From CAWBRT01 sp963819175 (GTDB lineage Bacteria > Acidobacteriota > Terriglobia > Terriglobales > Acidobacteriaceae), in assembly GCA_963819175.1 (NCBI GenBank), contig CAWFVJ010000020.1, forward strand, positions 1 to 64,000: a DNA stretch of 64,000 bases. Direction: 5' to 3'. The notes under the pieces are model-generated. The model saw only the letters and a program-made list of their open reading frames with translations. It was not told the DNA's origin and made no database searches. Below are positions 1 through 6,986 of the stretch, in pieces. Positions within the stretch are counted from its first letter, which is position 1. Every line of letters begins with the position of its first letter. Position numbers and translations under genes: made by a program.

Positions 1-396
1 GGTAAAATCTAGCATCTCGCGTGCCTGACCTCTGGGCACGCTATAAATGTTGTCTTTATTGCAAACTAACCGGCCTTGTTCGACAGCCGCTAAGCGTTCG
101 CGTTGGCTTTCCGCTTGGACCTCCTCATCACTGACCCCCGGTTCTTCTTCCAGCAACTCCATCTGCAGGGTCGCCAGCTTCTCGCTGCTCGGACCATACT
201 TCGCAATCCGCTGCAGACGCAGCTTCTCTTCCAGCATCTGAACACTCAACTCCGCAAACTGTAAACGCTGCTGCGTGGAATCCAGTTGCTGCTGCGCGTA
301 ATATCCGGCTTGCTGCTTCAGGTTTGCGATGATGGCTGCGTCAGCCAGAGACGGCAATGGGATCGGAGTCAACGATGGAGGGCTGGGAGATGTCAC
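1..396 (-). CDS. tnpC: IS66 transposase TnpC, N-terminal part (runs off window)
   Basis: About 132 codons are visible. The reading starts at GTG (394-396), which follows an in-frame TGA directly, and stays open to the window edge. The N-terminal region has the coiled-coil-like stretch with the segment LRLQRIAKYGPSSEKL followed by an acidic LLEEEPGV stretch, which is typical of the leucine-zipper/TnpC N-terminus of IS66 transposases. The DDE catalytic domain would lie outside the window. Because tnpB upstream is interrupted, expression of this gene is doubtful. Confidence 0.75.
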   Translation of the reverse strand, partial: MTSPSPPSLTPIPLPSLADAAIIANLKQQAGYYAQQQLDSTQQRLQFAELSVQMLEEKLRLQRIAKYGPSSEKLATLQMELLEEEPGVSDEEVQAESQRERLAAVEQGRLVCNKDNIYSVPRGQAREMLDFT

Positions 397-455
397 TCAC
401 GATGTGTGTTGAATAGCAGAAACTCTTGTGGATGCACAAGCGTTTTCTTCAGTAT

Positions 456-709
456 TTATGCGGTAAATCGTGCCTTTTGAGGTTCTTCGCCGACAGGCCT
501 GCGATACCACCTGCGACGCTCGGTTTGCCCAAGATCGATGCCGCCGATCAGCATCGCCAACTCTTCCTGCGTGAGCGTAACCTTGGTCTGTCCTTCACTC
601 GCAATAGGCCAGCGGTAGCGCCCTTTTTGAAGCGTTTTCGCACATACCCAAATCCCTGTGCCGTCCCAATAGATCAGCTTCAGCCGATTTCTCTGTGCGT
701 TGGAAAACA
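456..709 (-). pseudogene. tnpB: IS66 tnpB, 3' part, separated by ISL3 insertion
   Basis: On the minus strand the reading is LFSNAQRNRLKLIYWDGTG, then a segment ending in RYRWP and a C-terminal tail, with stop TAA at 456-458. This matches the C-terminal two thirds of IS66 Orf2/TnpB. The missing N-terminus lies at 2239-2382, on the other side of the ISL3 element. Removing the element and one copy of the 8-bp duplication rejoins the two parts at HLFLFS/NAQRN in frame. Confidence 0.8.
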
Positions 710-2238
710 GCCTCCTCAGCAGAATCTGTGGGCTGATTCTGGTTCAGGAAGGCGTCCCAACGTGTGATAGAGCGCGAGTTTCATCGCTTCGTAGGTGCGA
801 AACCCATAGGATCGTCTGGTCACCACGCGAATCTTGTTGTTGAGACCCTCGACGGTGCCGGTGGAAATCTCCCCTTTGGCCCGGAACCAATTCAACAACA
901 GCTCCTCGTGCGACCGCAGCATACGGGCAACTTTCTTCATCGGCTCCAGGCGACTGCGCAGGGCGCGCTCGCACCAGTAGTCGAGGAAGGCGCCGGCCCA
1001 GATCACGGACTTGTAGTGCCAGAAGTAGCCGAAAGCCTCCTTCAGTTCCCACGCCCGAGCTGTTGCCAGCTTGCTGGCCAGCAGGGCGTTGAGTTTCTGC
1101 CGAGCCCGCCCCCGTACTCGGCTTCCACGACGTAGTAACGGCCAGCGCAGATGCTTGAGCTTGGCGGCTTTCTGCTTACTCACCGTCCGGAGCCGCGTGC
1201 CTTCGGCGCGGCGGACTTCGTCCACTGCCTGATTTAAGTGCATCGTGATATGGAATCGGTCTAGCACATGCAGAGCGTGACCCGCCTCGGCCGCCAGCAC
1301 ATTCAGGTACGGCTTCCACATGTCGCTGCAGACAAAGCGTAGGCCGCGGACTACCTCCGGTCCCAACGCCTTCAGTCCTCGACGCAGGGTCTTCTCCGAC
1401 CGGCGTTTGCCGACCCACAGGAGGCGGCGGCAGTGCGCGTCGATTTGATAAATCACGGTCAGGAAGTTGTCGGCCCGCAACCCGTGACCCCAGTGAATCT
1501 CGTCCACGCCGAGTGCCTGGATCCCGGACAGTTGCCGGTGAGCCAAGCCCCATTGCACGAACCATTCCACCGAACGGTAGACCGATTCCCAACTGGTCTG
1601 GAAGGTGCGTGCCGTCTCCCGCCAACTCAGCCGCCGCGCCCAGCGGGCCAGGAAACCCATCATGGCGCAGGTCACGGGGCGCTTGCCGTCGCTCCACGGG
1701 ATCTGTTCCACCACGACTCCATGCTCGGCGCACTGGACCCGTCGCGGGGCATAGCGAAACCAGGTGGAAATTCCCCACAGCGGCACAAACTGCCAACGTC
1801 GTTCCGGCAGACGATCATAGCCCGGCGCCCGCCGCTGGCACACCGAGCAGCATCCGCGCCTACCGTGGTGCAACACGATACGGATCTCGATGGACTCTGG
1901 CTCGCCCTGGCGGCCAACCATTTGCACCTCGGCATAAACGAAACCCACAAAATGTTGTATTCGGTTCAGGATGGTCTTAATCTGCAGTTGAATAGCTGAT
2001 CTCCCGGTCGCTTCTTCTTGTTCGCAAACACAGACTAAGCGTGCCTGCCGGAGCTCAGCTATTCTTCTTGCTGGGATGAAATCGAAAGGTTAACGTCGCG
2101 GCCGAGGCGGTGGAACAATGTGGGAATCCCGCCGCGGTTGCAGGATTTCCAAGCGGTGTGGGAAAGTCCCGTCTTTGGACTTTTCCACGTAGCGGCATTT
2201 TCCACCGCATTCCTACCCACAAATTCTGCTACAGAGCC
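710..2238 (-). mobile_element. ISL3-family insertion sequence, complete, inserted in IS66 tnpB
   Basis: The element is 1529 bp, flanked on both sides by the 8-bp direct repeat GGAAAACA (702-709 and 2239-2246). Its ends are imperfect inverted repeats of about 23 bp sharing AGCAGAAT and TGTGGG; the right end reads GGCTCTGTAGCAGAATTTGT on the minus strand. ISL3 elements characteristically make 8-bp duplications and begin GGCTCT. It holds one transposase gene. The 290 bp between the gene and the right end (1949-2238) show no further gene. Confidence 0.88.
716..1948 (-). CDS. ISL3-family transposase
   Basis: The product is about 410 aa, a DDE-type transposase that cuts and joins the ends of the surrounding IS. 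An N-terminal zinc-binding region is visible (Cys33, Cys34, Cys37 and Cys73). Candidate catalytic residues are Asp149 in GVDEIHWG, Asp209 in VCSDMW and Glu367 in STGTVEGLNNK, which fit the ISL3 DDE pattern. The stop codon lies inside the left terminal repeat. The true start may be upstream of 1948, since the frame is open to about 1990 and reads QIKTILNRIQHFVGFVYAEV, a usual ISL3 N-terminus, but no ATG is present there. The gene looks intact. Confidence 0.92.
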   Translation of the reverse strand: MGFVYAEVQMVGRQGEPESIEIRIVLHHGRRGCCSVCQRRAPGYDRLPERRWQFVPLWGISTWFRYAPRRVQCAEHGVVVEQIPWSDGKRPVTCAMMGFLARWARRLSWRETARTFQTSWESVYRSVEWFVQWGLAHRQLSGIQALGVDEIHWGHGLRADNFLTVIYQIDAHCRRLLWVGKRRSEKTLRRGLKALGPEVVRGLRFVCSDMWKPYLNVLAAEAGHALHVLDRFHITMHLNQAVDEVRRAEGTRLRTVSKQKAAKLKHLRWPLLRRGSRVRGRARQKLNALLASKLATARAWELKEAFGYFWHYKSVIWAGAFLDYWCERALRSRLEPMKKVARMLRSHEELLLNWFRAKGEISTGTVEGLNNKIRVVTRRSYGFRTYEAMKLALYHTLGRLPEPESAHRFC

Positions 2239-2382
2239 GGAAAACAAAAACAGATGCCCACTGAGAGGGTCACACTGCAATTGATCGCGCACCAAACCAT
2301 GAGGCCGATTGGCGCCCTTGCGCATGTCAGTAGATCCCGGCGCCAGATAGATGCGCGTGGCAGCGCCCACTCCGAACATCAC
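2239..2382 (-). pseudogene. tnpB: IS66 tnpB, 5' part
   Basis: The first 48 codons of TnpB begin MMFGVGAATRIYLAPGSTDM and end HLFLFS, where the ISL3 element begins. The open reading continues into ISL3 sequence to 2059, but those residues are not TnpB. The start overlaps the end of tnpA by one base, as is common in IS66 operons. Confidence 0.8.
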
Positions 2383-2669
2383 TACATCCTCTCCAGCACG
2401 GCCACGATCTGGGCAAGCGTCGAGGCATCAAAGCCCATGCCCACTTCAATCCTTCGTCCACCGGGGAGAACCACGGCGAGAGCTTTCTCGGCCCCCTGCA
2501 GCATCGGGCCTGCAACCTCCACCGCCACCAGCCCAGCACAGACCTTACCCGTTGCATCCTCGTCGTCGCCATGCTTCTTCAGATACCACCGCAACGTGCT
2601 TAGCGGGACCGCATGCCGACGGCAGAATTCCGCTTGGCTCAGATTGCTTGCGTGAAATTCCTTCACCAA
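2382..2669 (-). CDS. tnpA: IS66 TnpA (Orf1), HTH protein, 5' frame broken
   Basis: The 95-aa product contains LVKEFHASNLSQAEFCRRHA, an HTH typical of IS66 TnpA, followed by a C-terminal segment with VVLPGGRRIEVG. Family members usually begin about 20 residues earlier. That missing start is present in another frame: a reading from 2736 begins MSEEQAVVQVKTSSPE. The two readings should join near 2690, so a one-base indel separates the usual start from the body. Translation from the internal Met at 2669 would leave a short protein. Confidence 0.7.
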   Translation of the reverse strand: MVKEFHASNLSQAEFCRRHAVPLSTLRWYLKKHGDDEDATGKVCAGLVAVEVAGPMLQGAEKALAVVLPGGRRIEVGMGFDASTLAQIVAVLERM

Positions 2670-2795
2670 CTGGCGAATGCTCTCTGCTCTCCGGCGAGGA
2701 CGTCTTTACCTGAACAACGGCTTGTTCTTCACTCATGCCCGCAGTTCATCACATCTGCAGGCCGCCAGAGAAGATGGTTTGGTCAGACGCTTACA

Positions 2796-3470
2796 CTCCA
2801 CCGCATATAGATCAGCGCCACTACGGGCGGCTTCGCGTGCAGCATCGCGGTTAAATAGGTGATAGGTTTTGTCGTCCCGCCGTAGCTTGCGCCACTTATC
2901 TCGCTCTTCAAAGGTTCCGAATGCGCGCAGATGGATTGCAGCAACATCACCATCAACAAAGGTTGGGAGCACAATCCGGGAAGGATAGTTCTTATTTGCT
3001 GGTAACAGCCCAACCTTACTGCAAATCAAAGCGTGCTCGGGGCTTATACCTCGACTTTCGAGAAACTCTAAGGCTTCTATGTCACACTGCAAAGCCTGCG
3101 CAGCATTTTCAATTTTTTCGGCCGTCCATTTCCACGGCTGGTGGATCGGCGTCGAGGGCTTAGCAGGTAACTCAGGCGGCTCAGCGTTGCCGTATTGCTC
3201 TTTGAGCTTAAGAATAGCGTCGCGTGTAGAAAGGCTGTCTTTTTGCTCTACAAAGTCAATAACATCGCCTTCCCATCCGCAACCAAAACACTTCCAACGA
3301 GGTAGGCCGTCACCTCCGGGATAGGGACCAAAACTTGGATCGTGGTCTTCGTGAAAGGGACAACAGCAGAACTGGCCATACGCTAGTTGCTTGCCTGTGT
3401 GGTCTTCGACAGGCCGCATACCGGCACGTAATTTCAAATCATGCAAATCAGAACGGCTCGCAGTCACCAT
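2796..3470 (-). pseudogene. CHC2 zinc-finger DNA primase-like protein, truncated by IS66
   Basis: The first ~225 residues resemble the N-terminus of phage- or plasmid-type primases. A CHC2-like zinc-binding region is visible (CCCPFHEDHDPSF, then WKCFGCGWEGDVIDFV), followed by a linker and the beginning of the TOPRIM fold (ADLYAVE). The next expected residues are G-E-S/T-D, but the IS66 terminus starts exactly there, so the reading passes into IS66 sequence and stops at 2733. The catalytic acidic residues of TOPRIM are missing, so the protein is probably non-functional. Loss of primase would impair autonomous replication of the island if it had any. Confidence 0.75.
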
Positions 3471-3486
3471 AATCAGTCACCTTGCC

Positions 3487-3526
3487 AAAAAAATGCACGA
3501 GGGAACGCTTGTGACGCTCCCTCGTG
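3487..3526 (-). terminator. Rho-independent terminator (minus strand)
   Basis: A 9-bp perfect stem, CACGAGGGA (3496-3504) with TCCCTCGTG (3518-3526), is followed on the minus strand by CA and seven T (3487-3493). It lies downstream of the 4789-5046/3968-4792 gene pair and only 16 bp before the primase start codon, so it either ends the upstream transcript or attenuates primase expression. Confidence 0.75.
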
Positions 3527-3967
3527 TTGGCATAGGTTGATCCCCAAGGTGACTGGCCTTGAAGCTTGTAGGCACGACGAGAATATTTGAGGATTGAATC
3601 AGTCATTCGGAATCAACTTTCTTTGCCACTTTCCCAAACCGCTGTTATGAGTACGACTGCGTTTTACCACTTGAACAACAACTCACCACTTATTGCGCGT
3701 GTCTTGTCGCATTTCCTGCCGTATTTATTCGGTTATCGCATACCTTGCCCGGCTTGCTCCACCACGCGATTTATGCGGCTTATTCGAGAATATTTATTTT
3801 CGGCTGCCAAGAATCAACGAGTTACGGCAGACCCCACCACGCGATTTTCTAATTTCAATTCCGCGAGCATCACACAGCGCTTAGCTGTGGTTCCGGTTCT
3901 ATCGCAGCGCATGGCACTAGCTCTGTTTCTATTTCGTGAGGCGGCTTCCACCTGTCGTACTGTCGCT
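3527..3967. other. Non-coding, AT-richer stretch of the island
   Basis: I see no convincing gene in these 441 bp. An open plus-strand reading (3587-3982) has biased, low-similarity composition and no ribosome site. The stretch contains two direct copies of CCACCACGCGATTT (3759-3772 and 3834-3847), 75 bp apart, within an AT-rich environment. This could be a replication or transfer site of the island, but nothing proves it. Confidence 0.4.
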
Positions 3968-4792
3968 TCAACTCCGGGGTAACGGGAGACCTTCCTTCAG
4001 CCGTGACTCGACCAGCATCATCGCCCCGACATCAAACCCTACTGTGTCCGCCTGCGGCTCTGCCTCTGGCTCTGCTGGTGCGGCTTCTGCCGGTGCGGCT
4101 TCTGCTGGTGCGGCTTCTGCCGGTGCGGCTTCTTGAATCTTCTTGAGCATGCACCGTTCAGACTCTTTGCGGTTCCATACTTTGCGGGCATCAGCCAGAA
4201 TCTCCCGCTGCCGTTCAATCTCATCCACGGCGGCCAGATTCAGGTTTTGAATCGCCAGAATAATCAGCTCTTCTACCGTGGTATGGCGTGCTATCGCCAG
4301 AAGATTAAGTTTGTCGCTTTCCTTGACAGGCACAAATCGCAGAGCTTTGTTCAGCTTGTCAGGTGTAAGCAACTTGCGGCTCCGTGGTGCGGCTGCTGTT
4401 CCCGTAGCAGCGCCATCAGCTTTGACACTATCTGCACGTGCCTCTTGTATCGCAGCGGCCAGCTTTTTCACCGATAAGCCTTCGGCGGCGGCTCGCTCAA
4501 GCCACAACTTTTGTTGTTCGGGCTCTAATCCGGCAACCACCTGATGATGTCCGAAACTTAGACTCTCACTTCGAAGTGAGATGTGCCGCAGTACCCAGAC
4601 CCAGTTTTGCAAGGTCACACGTGCTTTGCCGGTAATATCTTCGGCCGCGTCGTAGGGGTTCTGGCCGCCGAATGTCTCTTCCCCTGTTAGCATCCACCTA
4701 GCTATTTCAAACTGATGGTCACTATGAGTCTGCGCCAGTTTGCGGCCGTGTTCCTTCCACGAGTCAAAATCAGTGAAGGCAGTTGTCTTCAT
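3968..4792 (-). CDS. Unknown island protein with Ala-Pro-Ala-Glu repeat tail
   Basis: I do not recognise the family. Reading from ATG 4792 gives about 274 aa. The ATG overlaps the stop of the HTH gene upstream (ATGA), so the two are translationally coupled, and AAAGGCGG precedes it. The N-terminal ~130 residues (MKTTAFTDFDSWKEHGRKLA onward) form a helical domain with FGHHQVVAGLEPEQQKLWLE, similar in style to plasmid or phage DNA-binding helper proteins. The middle part, around KLLTPDKLNKALRFVPV, is followed by a helical segment. Four AAPAE repeats and an acidic Pro/Glu segment precede the last 25 residues. A replication or maintenance role is only an inference from the neighbours. Confidence 0.65.
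   Translation of the reverse strand: MKTTAFTDFDSWKEHGRKLAQTHSDHQFEIARWMLTGEETFGGQNPYDAAEDITGKARVTLQNWVWVLRHISLRSESLSFGHHQVVAGLEPEQQKLWLERAAAEGLSVKKLAAAIQEARADSVKADGAATGTAAAPRSRKLLTPDKLNKALRFVPVKESDKLNLLAIARHTTVEELIILAIQNLNLAAVDEIERQREILADARKVWNRKESERCMLKKIQEAAPAEAAPAEAAPAEAAPAEPEAEPQADTVGFDVGAMMLVESRLKEGLPLPRS
4071..4130. repeat. 15-bp tandem repeat, four copies, in coding sequence
   Basis: Four units of TCTGCTGGTGCGGCT or TCTGCCGGTGCGGCT alternate strictly, so the exact period is 30 bp. They encode the AAPAE repeats of the unknown protein. Slippage or unequal recombination here would change copy number without breaking the frame. Confidence 0.85.
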
Positions 4793-5046
4793 CGCTGCAC
4801 CGCCTTTCTGCGGCGAGATTTCCGCGTTCGTGTGACTCGTTGCTGTCTCTGTAGCCATTGACTCACAGCACTCCACGAGAACCTGAGATATCGCCCAAGG
4901 AATATGGCAGGAAGACAGTTCTCCCCATGACGGAGTTTGTTGTATACCCAACAGGGATTGACTTTTAGACGCTCGGCGAGTTCTGCCGAGGTAAGAATGT
5001 CAGACGGGTCGAGAGGTGTTGCTCGTGCTACTTCATTGACAGGCAT
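4789..5046 (-). CDS. Excisionase-like helix-turn-helix protein
   Basis: The 85-aa product contains SDILTSAELAERLKVNPCWV followed by YNKLRHGENCLPAIFLGRYLRFS, the winged-HTH layout of the MerR/excisionase (helix_turn_helix_17) group: a recognition helix, a turn and a wing with LGRYLRF. The C-terminal tail is strongly basic (TRTRKSRRRKAVQR). Its position between the integrase and the coupled unknown gene, on the same strand, fits an Xis/directionality factor or a small regulator of the island. Confidence 0.75.
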   Translation of the reverse strand: MPVNEVARATPLDPSDILTSAELAERLKVNPCWVYNKLRHGENCLPAIFLGRYLRFSWSAVSQWLQRQQRVTRTRKSRRRKAVQR

Positions 5047-5206
5047 TCGGCCTTCCCTTTTAATCGGGGGCGACCTGCCGAATGTGTATTTATATATGTA
5101 TTGCGGGTGCTTCCGTTATTTTACTGCACTGCTCTGCTTTGCTGCAACTTCGAATATGTATGAAAACAGAGTAGCACGTTCAGCGACACTTTGCAAGTGT
5201 TCATTC

Positions 5207-6316
5207 TTACTTTGTGCCGGACTTCTTAAAAGCACGCGCCAATTTCTTCATAGCTACCACGGATTCAGCGGCAACAGGCTTCACATAGTAATCCATAGTC
5301 GTTTTAACATTCGCGTGCCGCAGGATCGCTTGGATGGTCTTTGCGTCAACACCCAAAGCGTTTAGGTTAGTTCCTAGCCCCCGGCGAAACGCATGCCACC
5401 CACGCCAAATCAGCCCAGCTTTCGATAGTGTAGGTTTTATGTCGCGACGAACCACATTCTCAAGCCGCAATGGCTGACCTGTGTTCCCTGAAAAAATATA
5501 ACCGTTGCCAGCAGGCGTGTGCTTTCTATGCTCCTTCAACGCATCGCGTACAATCGGTAGCACAGGCACCGGGGCGCGGCTGGTTAAAGTCTTTGTATCC
5601 GAAAGGTGTCCGCTCCACACGGCCCGCTGTACATACAAGCCATCTCCAATGAAATCTTCCCATCGCAGACCTTTGATTTCCGATAATCGAAGCCCCGTAA
5701 GCCCGGCAACTAGCACTGCTGTGCGCGCTGGTTCCGGCAACACGGCAAGAATGGACTGGATTTCGTCCAAGCTATAGGCCGCTGTTTCTGCCATAGGTTT
5801 GCCACGTGGCACAACGGAATCACGGACGGGGTTGTCCGGGATCAAGTCGTTCCGTTTTGCAAATCGAAATGCGCCGCTAAGAAAGTTCTTAATGTTGCGG
5901 TGAGTTGTGTGGGCACGTAGCTTGCTATCTGCAACCGACTTCATAAGCCGGTCGATATCAGAGGTGCGCGTGTCTTTCAGTTTCATGCCATTCAGATGCG
6001 GCTCTACCAGATGCCACATTTCACGGTAGCCTTTGTATGTGGATGGACGTTTGTTTTCGTGGCAGTGTGGGAGATACACGTATTCAAGAAATGCGGCGAC
6101 TGATTGTGTCGATTCGGGACGCACCGTTTTGGCGTTAATCGGTGTAAGGATTTGGTCTGCCAGCACACGGACTGATTGTTCCGTGCGGTACTTATCGCAA
6201 TACGTGGCCAGCTTCTTTGCGGTCTGCTTCATGACCACTTTGCCGTTCTCGATTACAGGCTCCCGGTATCGCAACAACCAGCAGGAGCCACGCCGTTCAA
6301 TTTTGCCTTTCTGCAT
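5207..6316 (-). CDS. int: Tyrosine site-specific recombinase (integrase)
   Basis: Reading from ATG 6316 gives 369 aa. AGGGAGGAT sits about 10 bases upstream, which favours this start over an earlier one. It has an N-terminal arm-binding segment (GSCWLLRYREP), a SAM-like core-binding domain at roughly 65-165, and the catalytic domain with Arg200 (TGLRLSEIKGLRW), His298 and Arg301 (HAFRRGLGTN), His324 (LRHANVKTT) and the nucleophile Tyr333/334. All catalytic positions are present, so it looks active. It lies beside a tRNA-Arg fragment, the probable attachment site, and reads away from it. Confidence 0.93.
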   Translation of the reverse strand: MQKGKIERRGSCWLLRYREPVIENGKVVMKQTAKKLATYCDKYRTEQSVRVLADQILTPINAKTVRPESTQSVAAFLEYVYLPHCHENKRPSTYKGYREMWHLVEPHLNGMKLKDTRTSDIDRLMKSVADSKLRAHTTHRNIKNFLSGAFRFAKRNDLIPDNPVRDSVVPRGKPMAETAAYSLDEIQSILAVLPEPARTAVLVAGLTGLRLSEIKGLRWEDFIGDGLYVQRAVWSGHLSDTKTLTSRAPVPVLPIVRDALKEHRKHTPAGNGYIFSGNTGQPLRLENVVRRDIKPTLSKAGLIWRGWHAFRRGLGTNLNALGVDAKTIQAILRHANVKTTMDYYVKPVAAESVVAMKKLARAFKKSGTK

Positions 6317-6355
6317 GGTGTTTTTATCCTCCCTAAACGTCACGGAGAATAACAC

Positions 6356-6375
6356 GTGTACAAGCTGTGTACAAG
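6356..6375. promoter_or_regulatory. Direct repeats upstream of integrase
   Basis: Two copies of GTGTACAAG lie at 6356-6364 and 6367-6375, one helical turn apart (11 bp), between the integrase start and the tRNA fragment. Such repeats are often integrase arm sites or repressor operators. The role is inferred from position only. Confidence 0.5.
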
Positions 6376-6421
6376 TACATGCTTAGATACGCATAAACAC
6401 TGTATTTTATGAAATTGGCAT

Positions 6422-6465
6422 GCTGTTTAGGAAACCGCTGCTCTATCCATCTGAGCTACAGGGCC
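6422..6465 (-). tRNA. tRNA-Arg(CCU), 5' half only (attachment-site remnant)
   Basis: On the minus strand the acceptor strand GGCCCTG, the D arm (GCTC...GAGC) and the anticodon arm with CCT are present, through nucleotide 44. The 3' side of the anticodon stem reads ACAGC instead of the ACCGC needed to pair, and no T arm or 3' acceptor strand follows; the sequence runs straight into the integrase upstream region. This is the usual look of a chromosome-island junction inside a tRNA gene. The intact or reconstituted gene should be at the other end of the island, outside the window. Confidence 0.8.
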
Positions 6466-6587
6466 TTGCGATGTAACCTCATTCTCTCACATCAGTTTAC
6501 CGGATTGGACACTTTACCGGAACCCGCATTTGGGGGAAACTCTGAAGAGGCCTTGCCGGCAGAACGAAGTTCCTTAGAGGCTAAAGA

Positions 6588-6774
6588 GGCTGCTGAAAAA
6601 CTCTTAGGAGTGTCATCCTGAGGTCGCGCCGACTTTGCGGGGTTCCCGGCATGCGCAGTAGTTGCGCATGTTGGGGCAGGCGTCCGAAGGATATGCTTTG
6701 CTTTCATCGCGCGCAAACAGCATATACTTCGCTCTGCTCAGGATGACACCTCGGAGAGTAGTTTTTCAGCAGCC
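6588..6774. repeat. Palindromic intergenic repeat, family A (copy 1)
   Basis: Perfect 14-bp inverted ends, GGCTGCTGAAAAAC (6588-6601) and GTTTTTCAGCAGCC (6761-6774), enclose inner inverted arms GTGTCATCCTGAG / CTCAGGATGACAC. The centre contains a 33-bp segment (6645-6677) found again in reverse orientation at 47174-47206. The layout resembles a MITE or large REP/BIME-type element. Other copies of this family lie near 8.1, 18.4, 23.6, 27.1, 28.8 and 42.8 kb. Confidence 0.8.
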
Positions 6775-6986
6775 TGTGAAGCCCGTACCTTCAAGACCTT
6801 AATTTTTTCGAACCTTCCTTAGGGTCCGATCTCTGTCCTGAACGAACGCCACCCAGATAAGTCGCCTAACCCTTCGCGTTCCTTCGCTGCGCACCCTCGG
6901 GAAATACCGCAGCGCTTGTTTTCATTGACCAGAACATGCGTGGCGGTGAATGAAACGGCGTGATCAATAACTCTGCAATCGAGGAA

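Larger units (their letters stand above)
1..2795 (-). mobile_element. IS66-family element, right part, disrupted
   Basis: IS66 gene order tnpA-tnpB-tnpC is readable on the minus strand from 2736 down to the window edge. The right terminus is at 2795, where the minus strand begins GTAAGCGTCTGACC, the usual start of IS66 inverted repeats. The left end is outside the window. The element is damaged twice: tnpA carries a frame break near 2690, and tnpB is split by an ISL3 insertion at 710-2238. It has itself inserted into a primase-like gene. The adjacent ACTCCACC (2796-2803) would be the 8-bp target duplication if the same bases occur at the unseen left end. Confidence 0.85.

Noticed and set aside
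3587..3982. 131-codon plus-strand reading in the island gap.
   Set aside because: No ribosome site, no family, and odd composition; left as non-coding.
6316..6465. Group I intron in tRNA-Arg(CCU), since such introns are known in bacterial tRNA-Arg(CCU) anticodon loops.
   Set aside because: No 3' exon of the tRNA appears within several hundred bases, an integrase starts 106 bases away, and no intron core was seen. An island junction explains the break better.
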